A DNA stretch of 35,691 bases from Saprospirales bacterium (GTDB lineage Bacteria; Bacteroidota; Bacteroidia; Chitinophagales; Saprospiraceae), in assembly GCA_002698985.1 (NCBI GenBank), contig PAAY01000080.1:1-35691 (forward strand). The letters are read 5' to 3'. Below, in pieces: positions 6,678 to 14,798 of this stretch (the stretch's first letter is position 1; every line of letters begins with the position of its first letter). A model generated the notes under the pieces. That model saw nothing but the letters and a program-made list of their open reading frames with translations, had not been told where the DNA came from and did no database searches. The translations under genes and the position numbers were made by a program.

Positions 6678-9600
6678 ATGAAGAAAAACAAAACCCTCCG
6701 TCGCTTCGCAATCGTTGCCGGTTCCGTTCTGGTGTTATTCCTCGGAGCCCTCATTGCGCTACCCATTTTGATGAAGGATGACATTGTGGCGGCCGTAAAA
6801 GACGCTGCCAATGACAATCTCAAAGCAAAAGTTGATTTCAATGACGTCAGCCTTTCTTTGCTGCGCAATTTTCCCAACCTGACCCTTGCCGTCGAAGACC
6901 TGAAGATAGAAGGCGTAGAAGCTTTTGAAGGCGTGCCTTTTTTCTCCAGCAAAGAGTTCGGAATCACCGTTGATTTCTGGTCGGCCTGGAACTATGGCAA
7001 AGAGCCGTTGAACATCCGTTCGCTCTGGTTGGAGCAGCCCGATATCAACGTACTGGTGCTCAGTGATGGCCGTGCGAACTACGACATCGCCCTGCCTTCA
7101 GAAGATACCACCACAACCGAAACTGCCTTCAGCATTCAGTTGCAGGAGTACGCCATCCGCAATGGGCATGTGCGTTACGAGGATCGCAAGGGTGGCGTGT
7201 TTGCCGAGCTGACAGACCTGAATCACGAGGGCAAGGGCGATTTCACACAGGACGTATTCGACCTTTCCACCAATACCTCCATCGGAGAGCTGACCGCCGA
7301 GTTGGGTGGGGTGGCCTACCTCAAAAAGGCCCATGCAAACCTCGTGGCCGGCTTCAACATCGACCTTCCCAACATGAAGTTTACCCTTCGGGAAAACGAC
7401 CTGCGAATCAACGAACTTCAGTTGCTGGCCGATGGCTGGGTGGCCATGCCCGATGAACAAAACATCGATCTGGAACTCTCCCTCTCTGCTCCGCAAAATG
7501 ACTTCCGGAACCTGCTGTCGATGGTGCCGAATGCCTATATCGAAGGCTATGAAAATGTGAAAGCGGATGGCAGTTTCGAGTTCAGCGCCAATGCAAAAGG
7601 GCGTTACAGCTCGCAGCCTGAATCCTATCCGGCTTTCGATGTGAAGCTGGTTGTCAAAAATGCCAATGTGCAATACCCGGACCTGCCCGTTGGTATCAGC
7701 GATATCAACATGGACATGGCAGTGAACAGCCCCGGTGCCGACCTGGACAAGATGACGGTGGACATCGCCGATTTCAAATTGAAAGTGGGCAATGAACCCA
7801 TCAGCGGCTATTTCAAACTGAAAACCCCCATCAGCGATCCGGATGTGGATTCGAGGATCAAAGGAAAACTAGACCTGGCTCAACTTGCCGAAGCCTACCC
7901 CATGGAAGGAGTGGAAAGCTTGGCAGGCGTCATCGATGCCGATGTGATGGTGAAAACCCGCATGTCAACCATCGACCGGGGCGACTACGCCAACGTGCAG
8001 ATGAACGGAAAGGCCACGGTACAGAACCTGAAATACGTTGCCGAAGGTCTGCCTCCCGTGAGTATCAGCAGCGCACAGGCTGATTTCACTCCCCGCAAGG
8101 TGGAGGTTCCGCAATTCGACATGCAGCTGGGAAAGAGTGATTTGCGCGGCAGCGCTACCATCAACAACATCCTGGCCTACTTCTCACCGGAAGCCACCAT
8201 GAAAGGCGACCTGGTGGTGCGTTCCAGTTATTTCAACGCTGACGAATGGCTGACCGAGGAGGAGCCCACCGAGCCGGCCAGTGGCATGGTTGCCGGCACC
8301 GGCAAAGAAGAGGAGGAATTGTTCAACCGGTTCGACTTTGCCTTTGACGGCAGGGTGGAAAAGCTGGATTACGACATTTACCAGCTTACCGGCCTCGAGG
8401 CAACGGGTCGGTTTACACCCAATCACTTACTGCTTACCAGCTACAAAGGCCAGATTGGCGACAGCGATTTTGCAGGGTCCGGTGAGCTGACCAATGTCTG
8501 GAACTACGTGTTTTACGACGAAGTGCTGGGTGGTGAAATCAACTTCCGCTCTGCCTTCATGAACCTCAACCAGTTTATGACGGAAGAACCTGTTCCGGCA
8601 GGTGAGGAGCCAGTAGCCACAGAGCCGATCCTCGTTCCGGAAAATGTCAGCATGATCGTTCACAGCCAGATCGGCAAGGTGCTTTACGACGACATGGAAC
8701 TCACCGATGTCAGGGGGGACCTGATCGTTGCGGATCAGCAGGTTCGTTTCGACGGCGTCAAAGGCCAGTTGCTTGGCGGCGGCATCGAGATGAAGGGCGG
8801 ATACGACACCCGGGAGCCCGAAAAACCTGCGTTCGACCTGGCCATGAAGCTGCAACAGATGGATTTTCAGAAGACCTTCAATGCCTTCAACACTGTCCAG
8901 GCCATTGCTCCCATCGGGAAATACCTGCGCGGCTCGTTCAATACAGAGTTCAGCATGAAAAGCCTTCTGACGAAAGACCTCATGCCTGATCTCAACAGCC
9001 TCGACCTGGACGCCTTCATACAAACTTCAACTGCAACAATCGCCGGCTTTGCCCCGCTGGAGGAAGTGGCCAACAAACTGAATGTCGAGGAATTGAAGAC
9101 CCTTGTCATCAAAGAGAGCAAGAACTGGTTTACCGTGAAAAACGGTACGGTTACCCTCGAGGACTTCGACTACACCTACAACGACATTCCCCTGCACATC
9201 GGCGGTCAGCACAAGATTACGGGTGAGATGGATTACAAGATCATCGCCAGCATTCCGAGGGAAAAAATCGGTAAAAATCCGGTTGGTGGCTCTGCACTTT
9301 CAGGACTCGATTACCTGAGTTCCGAAGCTTCGAAACTCGGTGTAAACATTAACGCCGGAGACTTCATCAATGTGGAAATCGGCCTTGCAGGTAGCCTGAC
9401 TCAACCCAAAGTGAAGTTGAAAGTGCTGGGCAGCGGCGGCAAATCATCGCTCAAGGATGCCGTTGCCAGTTCCGTAAAAACCGAAGCCAATAAACAACTC
9501 GATTCGGCCAAAGCAGAAGTGAAATCTGTGGTTGACGAAGAAAAGAAAAAGGTGGCCGAAACCACCAATAAAGCTGTGGATGAAGCTAAAAAAACGGTAG

Positions 9601-9734
9601 ATACCACTGCCAAGAAGGTCATTGAGGACCTTAAGAAAGGCAAGACCGAAGATGCTAAAAAGACGGTGGATGAAGCCAAAAAGAAGGTTGAGGAATGGAA
9701 TCCGTTTAAAAAGAAAAAGAAGGGTGGTGGATGA
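6678..9734 (+). CDS. AsmA-like envelope protein
   Basis: A 1018-residue protein with one N-terminal membrane segment (FAIVAGSVLVLFLGALIALP, residues 11-30) followed by a long beta-rich body typical of the AsmA/TamB/YhdP group, which are periplasm-spanning proteins linked to lipid transport and outer-membrane upkeep. Typical features are the opening KAKVDFNDVSLSLLRNFPNL and later strand-rich repeats such as LRGSATINNILAYFSPEATM and GLAGSLTQPKVKLKVLGSGG near the C-terminus. From about residue 920 the sequence turns into a Lys-, Ala- and Glu-rich helical tail (KTVDEAKKKVEEWNPF, then KKKKKGGG), which is unusual. The exact role is not readable from sequence. Confidence 0.85.
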   Translation: MKKNKTLRRFAIVAGSVLVLFLGALIALPILMKDDIVAAVKDAANDNLKAKVDFNDVSLSLLRNFPNLTLAVEDLKIEGVEAFEGVPFFSSKEFGITVDFWSAWNYGKEPLNIRSLWLEQPDINVLVLSDGRANYDIALPSEDTTTTETAFSIQLQEYAIRNGHVRYEDRKGGVFAELTDLNHEGKGDFTQDVFDLSTNTSIGELTAELGGVAYLKKAHANLVAGFNIDLPNMKFTLRENDLRINELQLLADGWVAMPDEQNIDLELSLSAPQNDFRNLLSMVPNAYIEGYENVKADGSFEFSANAKGRYSSQPESYPAFDVKLVVKNANVQYPDLPVGISDINMDMAVNSPGADLDKMTVDIADFKLKVGNEPISGYFKLKTPISDPDVDSRIKGKLDLAQLAEAYPMEGVESLAGVIDADVMVKTRMSTIDRGDYANVQMNGKATVQNLKYVAEGLPPVSISSAQADFTPRKVEVPQFDMQLGKSDLRGSATINNILAYFSPEATMKGDLVVRSSYFNADEWLTEEEPTEPASGMVAGTGKEEEELFNRFDFAFDGRVEKLDYDIYQLTGLEATGRFTPNHLLLTSYKGQIGDSDFAGSGELTNVWNYVFYDEVLGGEINFRSAFMNLNQFMTEEPVPAGEEPVATEPILVPENVSMIVHSQIGKVLYDDMELTDVRGDLIVADQQVRFDGVKGQLLGGGIEMKGGYDTREPEKPAFDLAMKLQQMDFQKTFNAFNTVQAIAPIGKYLRGSFNTEFSMKSLLTKDLMPDLNSLDLDAFIQTSTATIAGFAPLEEVANKLNVEELKTLVIKESKNWFTVKNGTVTLEDFDYTYNDIPLHIGGQHKITGEMDYKIIASIPREKIGKNPVGGSALSGLDYLSSEASKLGVNINAGDFINVEIGLAGSLTQPKVKLKVLGSGGKSSLKDAVASSVKTEANKQLDSAKAEVKSVVDEEKKKVAETTNKAVDEAKKTVDTTAKKVIEDLKKGKTEDAKKTVDEAKKKVEEWNPFKKKKKGGG

Positions 9735-9761
9735 TGAGCTGCCCAGGCTTTACATTTGCAG

Positions 9762-9798
9762 CTCAGGTGCCCATCCGGAAATCGGATAGGCACCTGAG
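9762..9798. repeat. Long hairpin between the AsmA and lipoprotein genes
   Basis: CTCAGGTGCC-C-ATCCG (9762-9777) pairs with CGGATA-GGCACCTGAG (9783-9798) around a five-base loop, giving a stem of about 15 pairs. No T-run follows on either strand, so it may be an mRNA processing or stabilising hairpin or a rho-aided terminator. Confidence 0.55.
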
Positions 9799-9836
9799 TT
9801 GCTTGATACCATCTGCATCATCCAAAAACTGACGAT

Positions 9837-10412
9837 ATGAATTCACTTAAGGTATTTGCAATTTTTGCCTTCGCTGTTTTTTTCTTCGCCTGCGGCAACG
9901 ACAACCCGCCCGATGGCAACTATGCACAGGTTCCCGAAAATGAACAAAGCTCTGCCTCCGCTGATCCCATGGCCGACATCCGGGCCAAAGCCATTCCTGA
10001 GGATGATATTTACCGGCGGGTAAGCCAGTCTCTGGTGCCGCTTCAGGAGGAATACCGCAATGCCAGTGGCAAAATACCCGGCATCGGCAAGGTGACCGTC
10101 TTCGTTGACGAACACCTGACCGTGCTCATCAAAAATGAAGTGAAAGGCGATGTTTTTGAAACCAAATTCAACCTCAAAAACCTCCAGTCAGAGGGCAGCG
10201 GCATGCGGCTGGTACCCGACCTTTCGCCCGGCGAATTTCCCGGTCTCCGCATATTTACGATCGATAACAAGCCACTCGTGGAAACCTACAAAAACGGCGA
10301 GCTCATCAGCACCGACGATTATTTCGAGATATTCCTTCCCGCCCGGGAGAACATCGAACGCATCACCCCGGTGATGGTGCAAACGATAAAGATTGCGCAT
10401 GGGGAAATTTGA
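9837..10412 (+). CDS. Lipoprotein of unknown function
   Basis: A 191-residue protein with a lipoprotein signal: MNSLKVFAIFAFAVFFFAC with the lipidated Cys19, followed by GNDNPPDGN. The mature part has no motif I recognise; it contains IPEDDIYRRVSQSLVPLQEE and several strand-like stretches (KVTVFVDEHLTVLIKNEVKG). It follows the AsmA-like gene on the same strand after 102 bases that contain a long hairpin. The context suggests an envelope role; nothing more can be said. Confidence 0.75.
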   Translation: MNSLKVFAIFAFAVFFFACGNDNPPDGNYAQVPENEQSSASADPMADIRAKAIPEDDIYRRVSQSLVPLQEEYRNASGKIPGIGKVTVFVDEHLTVLIKNEVKGDVFETKFNLKNLQSEGSGMRLVPDLSPGEFPGLRIFTIDNKPLVETYKNGELISTDDYFEIFLPARENIERITPVMVQTIKIAHGEI

Positions 10413-10498
10413 TGGAGGGGATTATAAAAGATTATGAGGATTATTGAGGATTATAAGGATTATTGAGGATTATATGGATTATGGAGGATTATGAGGTT
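10413..10498. repeat. GGATTAT tandem-like intergenic repeat, copy C
   Basis: About eight imperfect units of GGATTATNGA lie directly after the lipoprotein stop. They are followed by the second copy of the 55-bp repeat. Confidence 0.7.
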
Positions 10499-10503
10499 GT
10501 AAG

Positions 10504-10558
10504 TTAGCAGGGATACTCTGTTGAGCTCTGTTTTTAACTCCTTTAACTCTGTGGTTAA
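10504..10558. repeat. 55-bp dispersed repeat, copy 2
   Basis: Matches 5970-6024 at 52 of 55 positions, same orientation. It ends eight bases before the stop codon of the minus-strand DUF5686 gene. Confidence 0.75.
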
Positions 10559-10565
10559 TGGTGAG

Positions 10566-13070
10566 TTATAGTTCAATCGAATTTCCATTGATTTTCAATC
10601 CGATCAGCCAGGTGAGTCCCTGGTATTCACCGTTCAGGAATGAAGCAGCGAGGTCAAACCGGATGAGGCGGGCAACGCCCAGACCCAGCCGGTCGAGGCC
10701 TGCGGAAAGCTCCCAGTAACCGTCCAGCGCAGGTGTTTTCAGGTACGCCGCTCCACCCACCAGTGAGATGTTCAGTTTTTTCAGGAGGGGCAATTTATCC
10801 ATGATAAATCCATCGAAATTGTGCTCGTAATGGGCCCGGAACCAACGGTCGTTGGTGCTGTAGGTGTAATAGGGCAGGGCACGGAAGGCGGAGAGAAAGC
10901 GGTTGTCAAGAATTACATTTGTTTCGTTTCCGGGGAAGTGGTGGTAATCGGCGAAGTACAGGAGTTTCTTTTTCGTGAACATTCCGGCCTCAACCAGAAA
11001 AGAACTTCTCCCCGCCACGCCTATTTTTAGGTCCTCTCTGGCAATGGAACCATATATTTTCAAAAAATCCTTTTGCCGGCCTTCCGTCAGGATACCCTTT
11101 TTGAGTCCTACCCTGATTTCAGGCCACTCGGTGCCAAGTTTCACGCGCTGGTTGGGGTAATCGATAATTTTTTGGCCGGGCCTCAACCTGATAAAGACTT
11201 CGAGAATATACGCTTTATTTTCGCTCAGGCGCAGGTCATCGAACCAAAGTCCACCGGGTATATTTTCGTCAAAATCCCGGCTATCTCTGTAGAAAAGGCT
11301 GTAGTCTGCGTTATTCCAGAGAAATGACCGTTGCGTTCGTTTGCCGCTGAGCTGCAAGAGTACGCCATTCGCAATTTCCTGTTGCCATTTGAGCTGCAAG
11401 TATTTTTCATTGAAAAACCGGATGTAATTGCGACGAAAGAACACATTGTAAAGGGTGCTGAGGCCCTCGCTGATGGGTTCATTTTCGTTGTATTGAGTCA
11501 GCTTTTCGCCGCCTGAAAGTTGAACGACACCGTTGAATTTCCGGTTGTAATCGTAAGTGAAGGAGGCAGCCGGACGCCATTTCTTTTCAGAAATTCCATA
11601 GTCGATGTTGGCGCCAATGGCCATGCGTTTTCGTTCAGGAACACCGTAGGTTTTTCTGTACTCAACTCCCGCTCCGAGGGCAAAACCCTGCACCAGGTTG
11701 TAATCGGCATTGCCCAGGGGGGATTCAAAAGACCATTGGCTCTTCTTTTTGCTGTTGCGGTAATTGTACTCACCCAACAGGTTTTCAATTTCAAAATGAT
11801 TGGCTTGCCTGTCTATGGAATCCAGGTAAGTGTCCGAATTTCTGACGACTTCCAAACTGTCCTTTTTCTGGTAATCGTGCTGCTCTTCTTCCGTCAATGG
11901 AACAGGTCGTGAGGCATTCCAGTAACTGCTGTCTTTTTTATTGGCATCGGGATTTACGGTCATGATGGTACTGCCGAAGAAGTCATCCGGAAGGTTGGGG
12001 TTCAGGTCATAATTCTGGAAAATACCGGTAAAAGCCCCTCCGAATTTAAAGCCCATGATGGCGCCTGTGAATTCATAAGTCTGTGAAAATATGCGCCAGG
12101 TGTCGGGTTCTTTTGCCAGGACATAAGTCTGCCTGATGTACATGGTGTCAATCAGAGGCTGAAGCATGTTGTTTCCGGTAATGAAAAGATCTGTGCTGTA
12201 GATATTCCAGCTGCCGTCGGCAATGTAAATTGCTCCTGCCACCACTGGCCCGCTCGCATTTTTTGGAACGACATTGATCTTGTAAATCAAGCGTTTGTCC
12301 TCGTCGAAAAAAGAACCTTCCAGTCTGTATTTGTAAAAATTAAAGGCAGCATCGGCAATGGGTGAAACGATCTGTCTGCCAATCTCCACCCGGTTCCTGT
12401 AAAAGTTCATCTCCATGTCAGTGGCACTGTTGAAAGAAAAGCCGTTGTCATTGCCTGCCACCTTGCTGGAGATCATTACCTCTTTGGTTTTGTCGGGAGC
12501 TTTGAAATAATATTCCGATACCGATTCACTCAGGTATAATATTCCCTGGCGGGTGGAATCCAGCATGCCTTCCATATCGCCTATATCCTGCCCTAAAATG
12601 CGCTCCGGGGCGTCGAGCATTTTGATGCTGCCTTTTACATAAACATCGCATTTGTATTCTTCAACCTGGTTGAGGTAATATTTTCGCTTCGCAATGGCAT
12701 TCCGGATAATGGGGTAGGCGGGGTCTTCGGCATTGGCTTTTACCTCTATTTCAGACAGGGTAATGCTTGCCACCGGCATTTTTACATCCAGCCTGACTGT
12801 TTGACCTTCCGGGAGGCTTATATTTCGTTTTATTTGCTGGTAGCCAACGTATTGAAACACCAGGGTGTATTCGCCTGGGCCCGGGTTCAGCCTGTATTCA
12901 CCATTTTCATTGGTTGTGGTACCCTTTGTGGTGCCCTCGATGTAAACGGTGGCAAAAGGAAGCTGCTCTCCCGATTCATCACTGACCGTTCCATAAATCT
13001 GAGCGAAAGTGAAATTGGCAAATGCAATGAGAAAAATAACTGGGAGCAGGAGTTTTGCTACTGGTTTCAT
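10566..13070 (-). CDS. DUF5686 / carboxypeptidase-regulatory-like outer-membrane protein
   Basis: An 834-residue envelope protein. The ATG at 13070 is preferred over one at 13106 because it gives a clean signal peptide (MKPVAKLLLPVIFLIAFANF, cleaved after TFAQ). The mature N-terminus is a carboxypeptidase D regulatory-like domain (YGTVSDESGEQLPFATVYIE, then GTTTNENGEYRL), common on Bacteroidota surface proteins. The rest (about residues 130-834) fits DUF5686, a beta-rich region with many aromatic residues ending in SIEL, suggesting an outer-membrane barrel. It is the last gene of a minus-strand group with the methyltransferase-like gene and the ACP phosphodiesterase gene; the gap to the latter is 32 bases. 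Its substrate is unknown. Confidence 0.85.
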   Translation of the reverse strand: MKPVAKLLLPVIFLIAFANFTFAQIYGTVSDESGEQLPFATVYIEGTTKGTTTNENGEYRLNPGPGEYTLVFQYVGYQQIKRNISLPEGQTVRLDVKMPVASITLSEIEVKANAEDPAYPIIRNAIAKRKYYLNQVEEYKCDVYVKGSIKMLDAPERILGQDIGDMEGMLDSTRQGILYLSESVSEYYFKAPDKTKEVMISSKVAGNDNGFSFNSATDMEMNFYRNRVEIGRQIVSPIADAAFNFYKYRLEGSFFDEDKRLIYKINVVPKNASGPVVAGAIYIADGSWNIYSTDLFITGNNMLQPLIDTMYIRQTYVLAKEPDTWRIFSQTYEFTGAIMGFKFGGAFTGIFQNYDLNPNLPDDFFGSTIMTVNPDANKKDSSYWNASRPVPLTEEEQHDYQKKDSLEVVRNSDTYLDSIDRQANHFEIENLLGEYNYRNSKKKSQWSFESPLGNADYNLVQGFALGAGVEYRKTYGVPERKRMAIGANIDYGISEKKWRPAASFTYDYNRKFNGVVQLSGGEKLTQYNENEPISEGLSTLYNVFFRRNYIRFFNEKYLQLKWQQEIANGVLLQLSGKRTQRSFLWNNADYSLFYRDSRDFDENIPGGLWFDDLRLSENKAYILEVFIRLRPGQKIIDYPNQRVKLGTEWPEIRVGLKKGILTEGRQKDFLKIYGSIAREDLKIGVAGRSSFLVEAGMFTKKKLLYFADYHHFPGNETNVILDNRFLSAFRALPYYTYSTNDRWFRAHYEHNFDGFIMDKLPLLKKLNISLVGGAAYLKTPALDGYWELSAGLDRLGLGVARLIRFDLAASFLNGEYQGLTWLIGLKINGNSIEL

Positions 13071-13102
13071 TGGTTCATGTTTTTTGAATGGCCTGCAATG
13101 AT

Positions 13103-13690
13103 TCAACGTTTTGCCATTTCTTCGTTGACGAAATTGATGAGTTCGGGGAAAAAACGGATGAACCTTTCATTCAGTTCTTCCAGGTGATCCATCATTGTTG
13201 CAGCGGCATTCTCGATGCTTTTCGGACGGCTGCTGCGCACTTTCATCCTGCTGAAAGTGTAGTCGATGCCCTCAAAAGTTGCATAGTGAACAAGCCAGTC
13301 GGCAGCGACCATCCGTTCGGTCCTTTCCGCTATTTTCTCCGGCATCAGCGGCGTTGCTTCCAACAGCACCCGATAGGTCTGGTCGGCAAAATTCCGTATG
13401 CCCAGGCCGCCTGCAAAGCGCTCCCAGTTCCTTGCCAGCAGAAAATCGAACATCACATCCAATACAACCGGGGCATAACGACCGTGTTTTGGCTTCAGCA
13501 ATTCTGCTCCCTCCCGTACCAACGGATGTTCGTCGGTGAACTGATCGATGAGCCGGTGAATGGTGACGCCCTCCTGTATGGCCTTCGGCAATTTACTTAC
13601 CTGCCTGTTCGTGAGAAAATCACCCAGGTAATTTCCTACCGTAATGGATTCGTCGGAGCGGGTGAGAAACAAATGGGCCAGAAAATTCAT
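13103..13690 (-). CDS. acpH: Acyl carrier protein phosphodiesterase-like protein
   Basis: A 195-residue protein of the ACP phosphodiesterase (DUF479) family, HD-like hydrolases that remove the 4-phosphopantetheine arm from acyl carrier protein. The N-terminus MNFLAHLFLT with the family His, then VGNYLGDFLTNRQ, THRLIDQFTDEHPLV-type residues (IHRLIDQFTDEHPLV) and APVVLDVMFDFLLARNW are in the expected order. The length is typical. Its start is five bases from the stop of the upstream methyltransferase-like gene (13696-14367), so the two are very likely co-transcribed. Confidence 0.85.
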   Translation of the reverse strand: MNFLAHLFLTRSDESITVGNYLGDFLTNRQVSKLPKAIQEGVTIHRLIDQFTDEHPLVREGAELLKPKHGRYAPVVLDVMFDFLLARNWERFAGGLGIRNFADQTYRVLLEATPLMPEKIAERTERMVAADWLVHYATFEGIDYTFSRMKVRSSRPKSIENAAATMMDHLEELNERFIRFFPELINFVNEEMAKR

Positions 13691-13695
13691 CGGAA

Positions 13696-14367
13696 TTATT
13701 TTTCCGGATGCTTGTTCAGAAGCATCCAGTTGCCTTCAAAAGTTAGGACGTGGGCATCGTCGAATGTTTTGGAAAAAACATTCTCGTAAAATTTTTCAGT
13801 GCGCTCGATCAAGTTGCCCTTGTCAGCGAGCCGGTTCCACATCAGCAGGCCGTTTTCGTTGAGCAAGCCGGCCAGGGCGGCGGTGAAGTCCGGGTCGTCC
13901 AGTTCGTCAGGCACATGCTCATCCAAAAAAAGGTCAACACATACCAGGTCAAATCGTTGCGTGCAGCTGTGCACAAAAGGAACGGCATGGGCCGTGTAAA
14001 TCGTCATAGGCGATTTCAGCTCCGGCACCGTGTACTGCATGGCCCAGCCTGCTATGACCTCATCTACTTCCACACAGGTGTAATTGTAGGCCCTCCCAAA
14101 TTTCTTCTCCAGCATCCAGGGAATGCTGCCCATGCCCAGTCCCAAAACCAGCACTTCCCGGATGGGCCGGTTTTGCGGCTTCAGCCGCCGGAATGCCTCG
14201 TAAAAATTCAGGTACAAATCACCATAAGAGTAAATGGCGTTGGGTGTGGTCAGCAATAAGCGCCCATTCCGTAGGTGTAGTTCTACATCAGGATTGTATT
14301 CCGTAGATGCCCTTTCCAACGGAATATCGACGATGCGACTCAATATTTTTTTCCAGAATGGAATCAA
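13696..14367 (-). CDS. Spermidine-synthase-like, SAM-dependent methyltransferase-fold protein
   Basis: A 223-residue protein with a class I methyltransferase fold. The glycine-rich loop is VLVLGLGMGSIPWML, an acidic residue follows at the end of the next strand (YTCVEVDEVI), then FDLVCVDLFLDEHVP. The pre-loop segment LLLTTPNAIYSYGDLYLNFY recalls the spermidine synthase N-terminal part, but the protein is short and may be a non-catalytic or differently specific relative. The start appears to be a TTG at 14367 (IPFWKKILSRIVDIPLERAS follows); no ATG is available before residue 100 or so. First gene of a group with acpH and the DUF5686 gene. Confidence 0.75.
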   Translation of the reverse strand: MIPFWKKILSRIVDIPLERASTEYNPDVELHLRNGRLLLTTPNAIYSYGDLYLNFYEAFRRLKPQNRPIREVLVLGLGMGSIPWMLEKKFGRAYNYTCVEVDEVIAGWAMQYTVPELKSPMTIYTAHAVPFVHSCTQRFDLVCVDLFLDEHVPDELDDPDFTAALAGLLNENGLLMWNRLADKGNLIERTEKFYENVFSKTFDDAHVLTFEGNWMLLNKHPEK

Positions 14368-14377
14368 TTGTAGTTAG

Positions 14378-14531
14378 GATTATGAGGATTATTGAGGATT
14401 ATGAGGATTATAGGGATTATGAGGATTATAGGGATTATGAGGATTATAGGGATTATGAGGATTATAGGGATTATGAGGATTATTGAGGATTATGAGGATT
14501 ATAGGGATTATGAGGATTATTGAGGATTATA
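14378..14531. repeat. GGATTAT tandem-like intergenic repeat, copy D
   Basis: The largest of the four blocks: about fourteen units of the form GGATTATGA or GGATTATAGG in tight succession over 154 bases. They lie upstream of the methyltransferase-like gene. Together with the hairpin at 14582-14623 and the CTCTCTAAAC cluster at 14738-14779 it fills most of the 431 bases between genes. Confidence 0.75.
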
Positions 14532-14581
14532 CGCCGTCAGTTCTTCAGTTCCTCAATTCTTCAGTTCCTGAGTCCCCCGTG

Positions 14582-14623
14582 CCGATCCCGAAGCCGATAG
14601 CTATACGGCTTTCGGGATATCGG
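14582..14623. repeat. Imperfect long hairpin
   Basis: CCGATCCCGAAGCCG (14582-14596) pairs imperfectly with CGGCTTTCGGGATATCGG (14606-14623). No T-run follows directly. It may be a weak terminator or a REP-like element between mutS and the 13696-14367 gene, both on the minus strand. Confidence 0.45.
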
Positions 14624-14737
14624 CATCGGGGCAAAAAGCCATTTTCAATTGGAGCTGCCGGCAAGAGTTGTTGGTTGAGAGAGGTTGATTTTATTCTAAA
14701 GCTATGGTTTACAGAAGTTTAGAAGCGACTGGGCGCA

Positions 14738-14779
14738 ACCTCTCTAAACTTCTCTAAACCTCTCTCAACTACTCTAAAC
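14738..14779. repeat. CTCTCTAAAC repeat cluster, second copy
   Basis: Four imperfect units (CTCTCTAAACTT, CTCTAAACCT, CTCTCAACTA, CTCTAAACG) lie just past the mutS stop codon. The same unit is found at 3319-3384. Confidence 0.6.
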
Positions 14780-14798
14780 GAATGAGGGCACTCATTCC

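Noticed and set aside
6541-6711. Longer start of the TPR protein at 6711
   Set aside because: It would overlap the start of the divergent AsmA-like gene; the added residues are not TPR-like, and a -7 box lies right before the ATG at 6540.
9762-9798. Intrinsic terminator after the AsmA-like gene
   Set aside because: The hairpin is strong, but no T-run follows on either strand, so I list it only as a hairpin.
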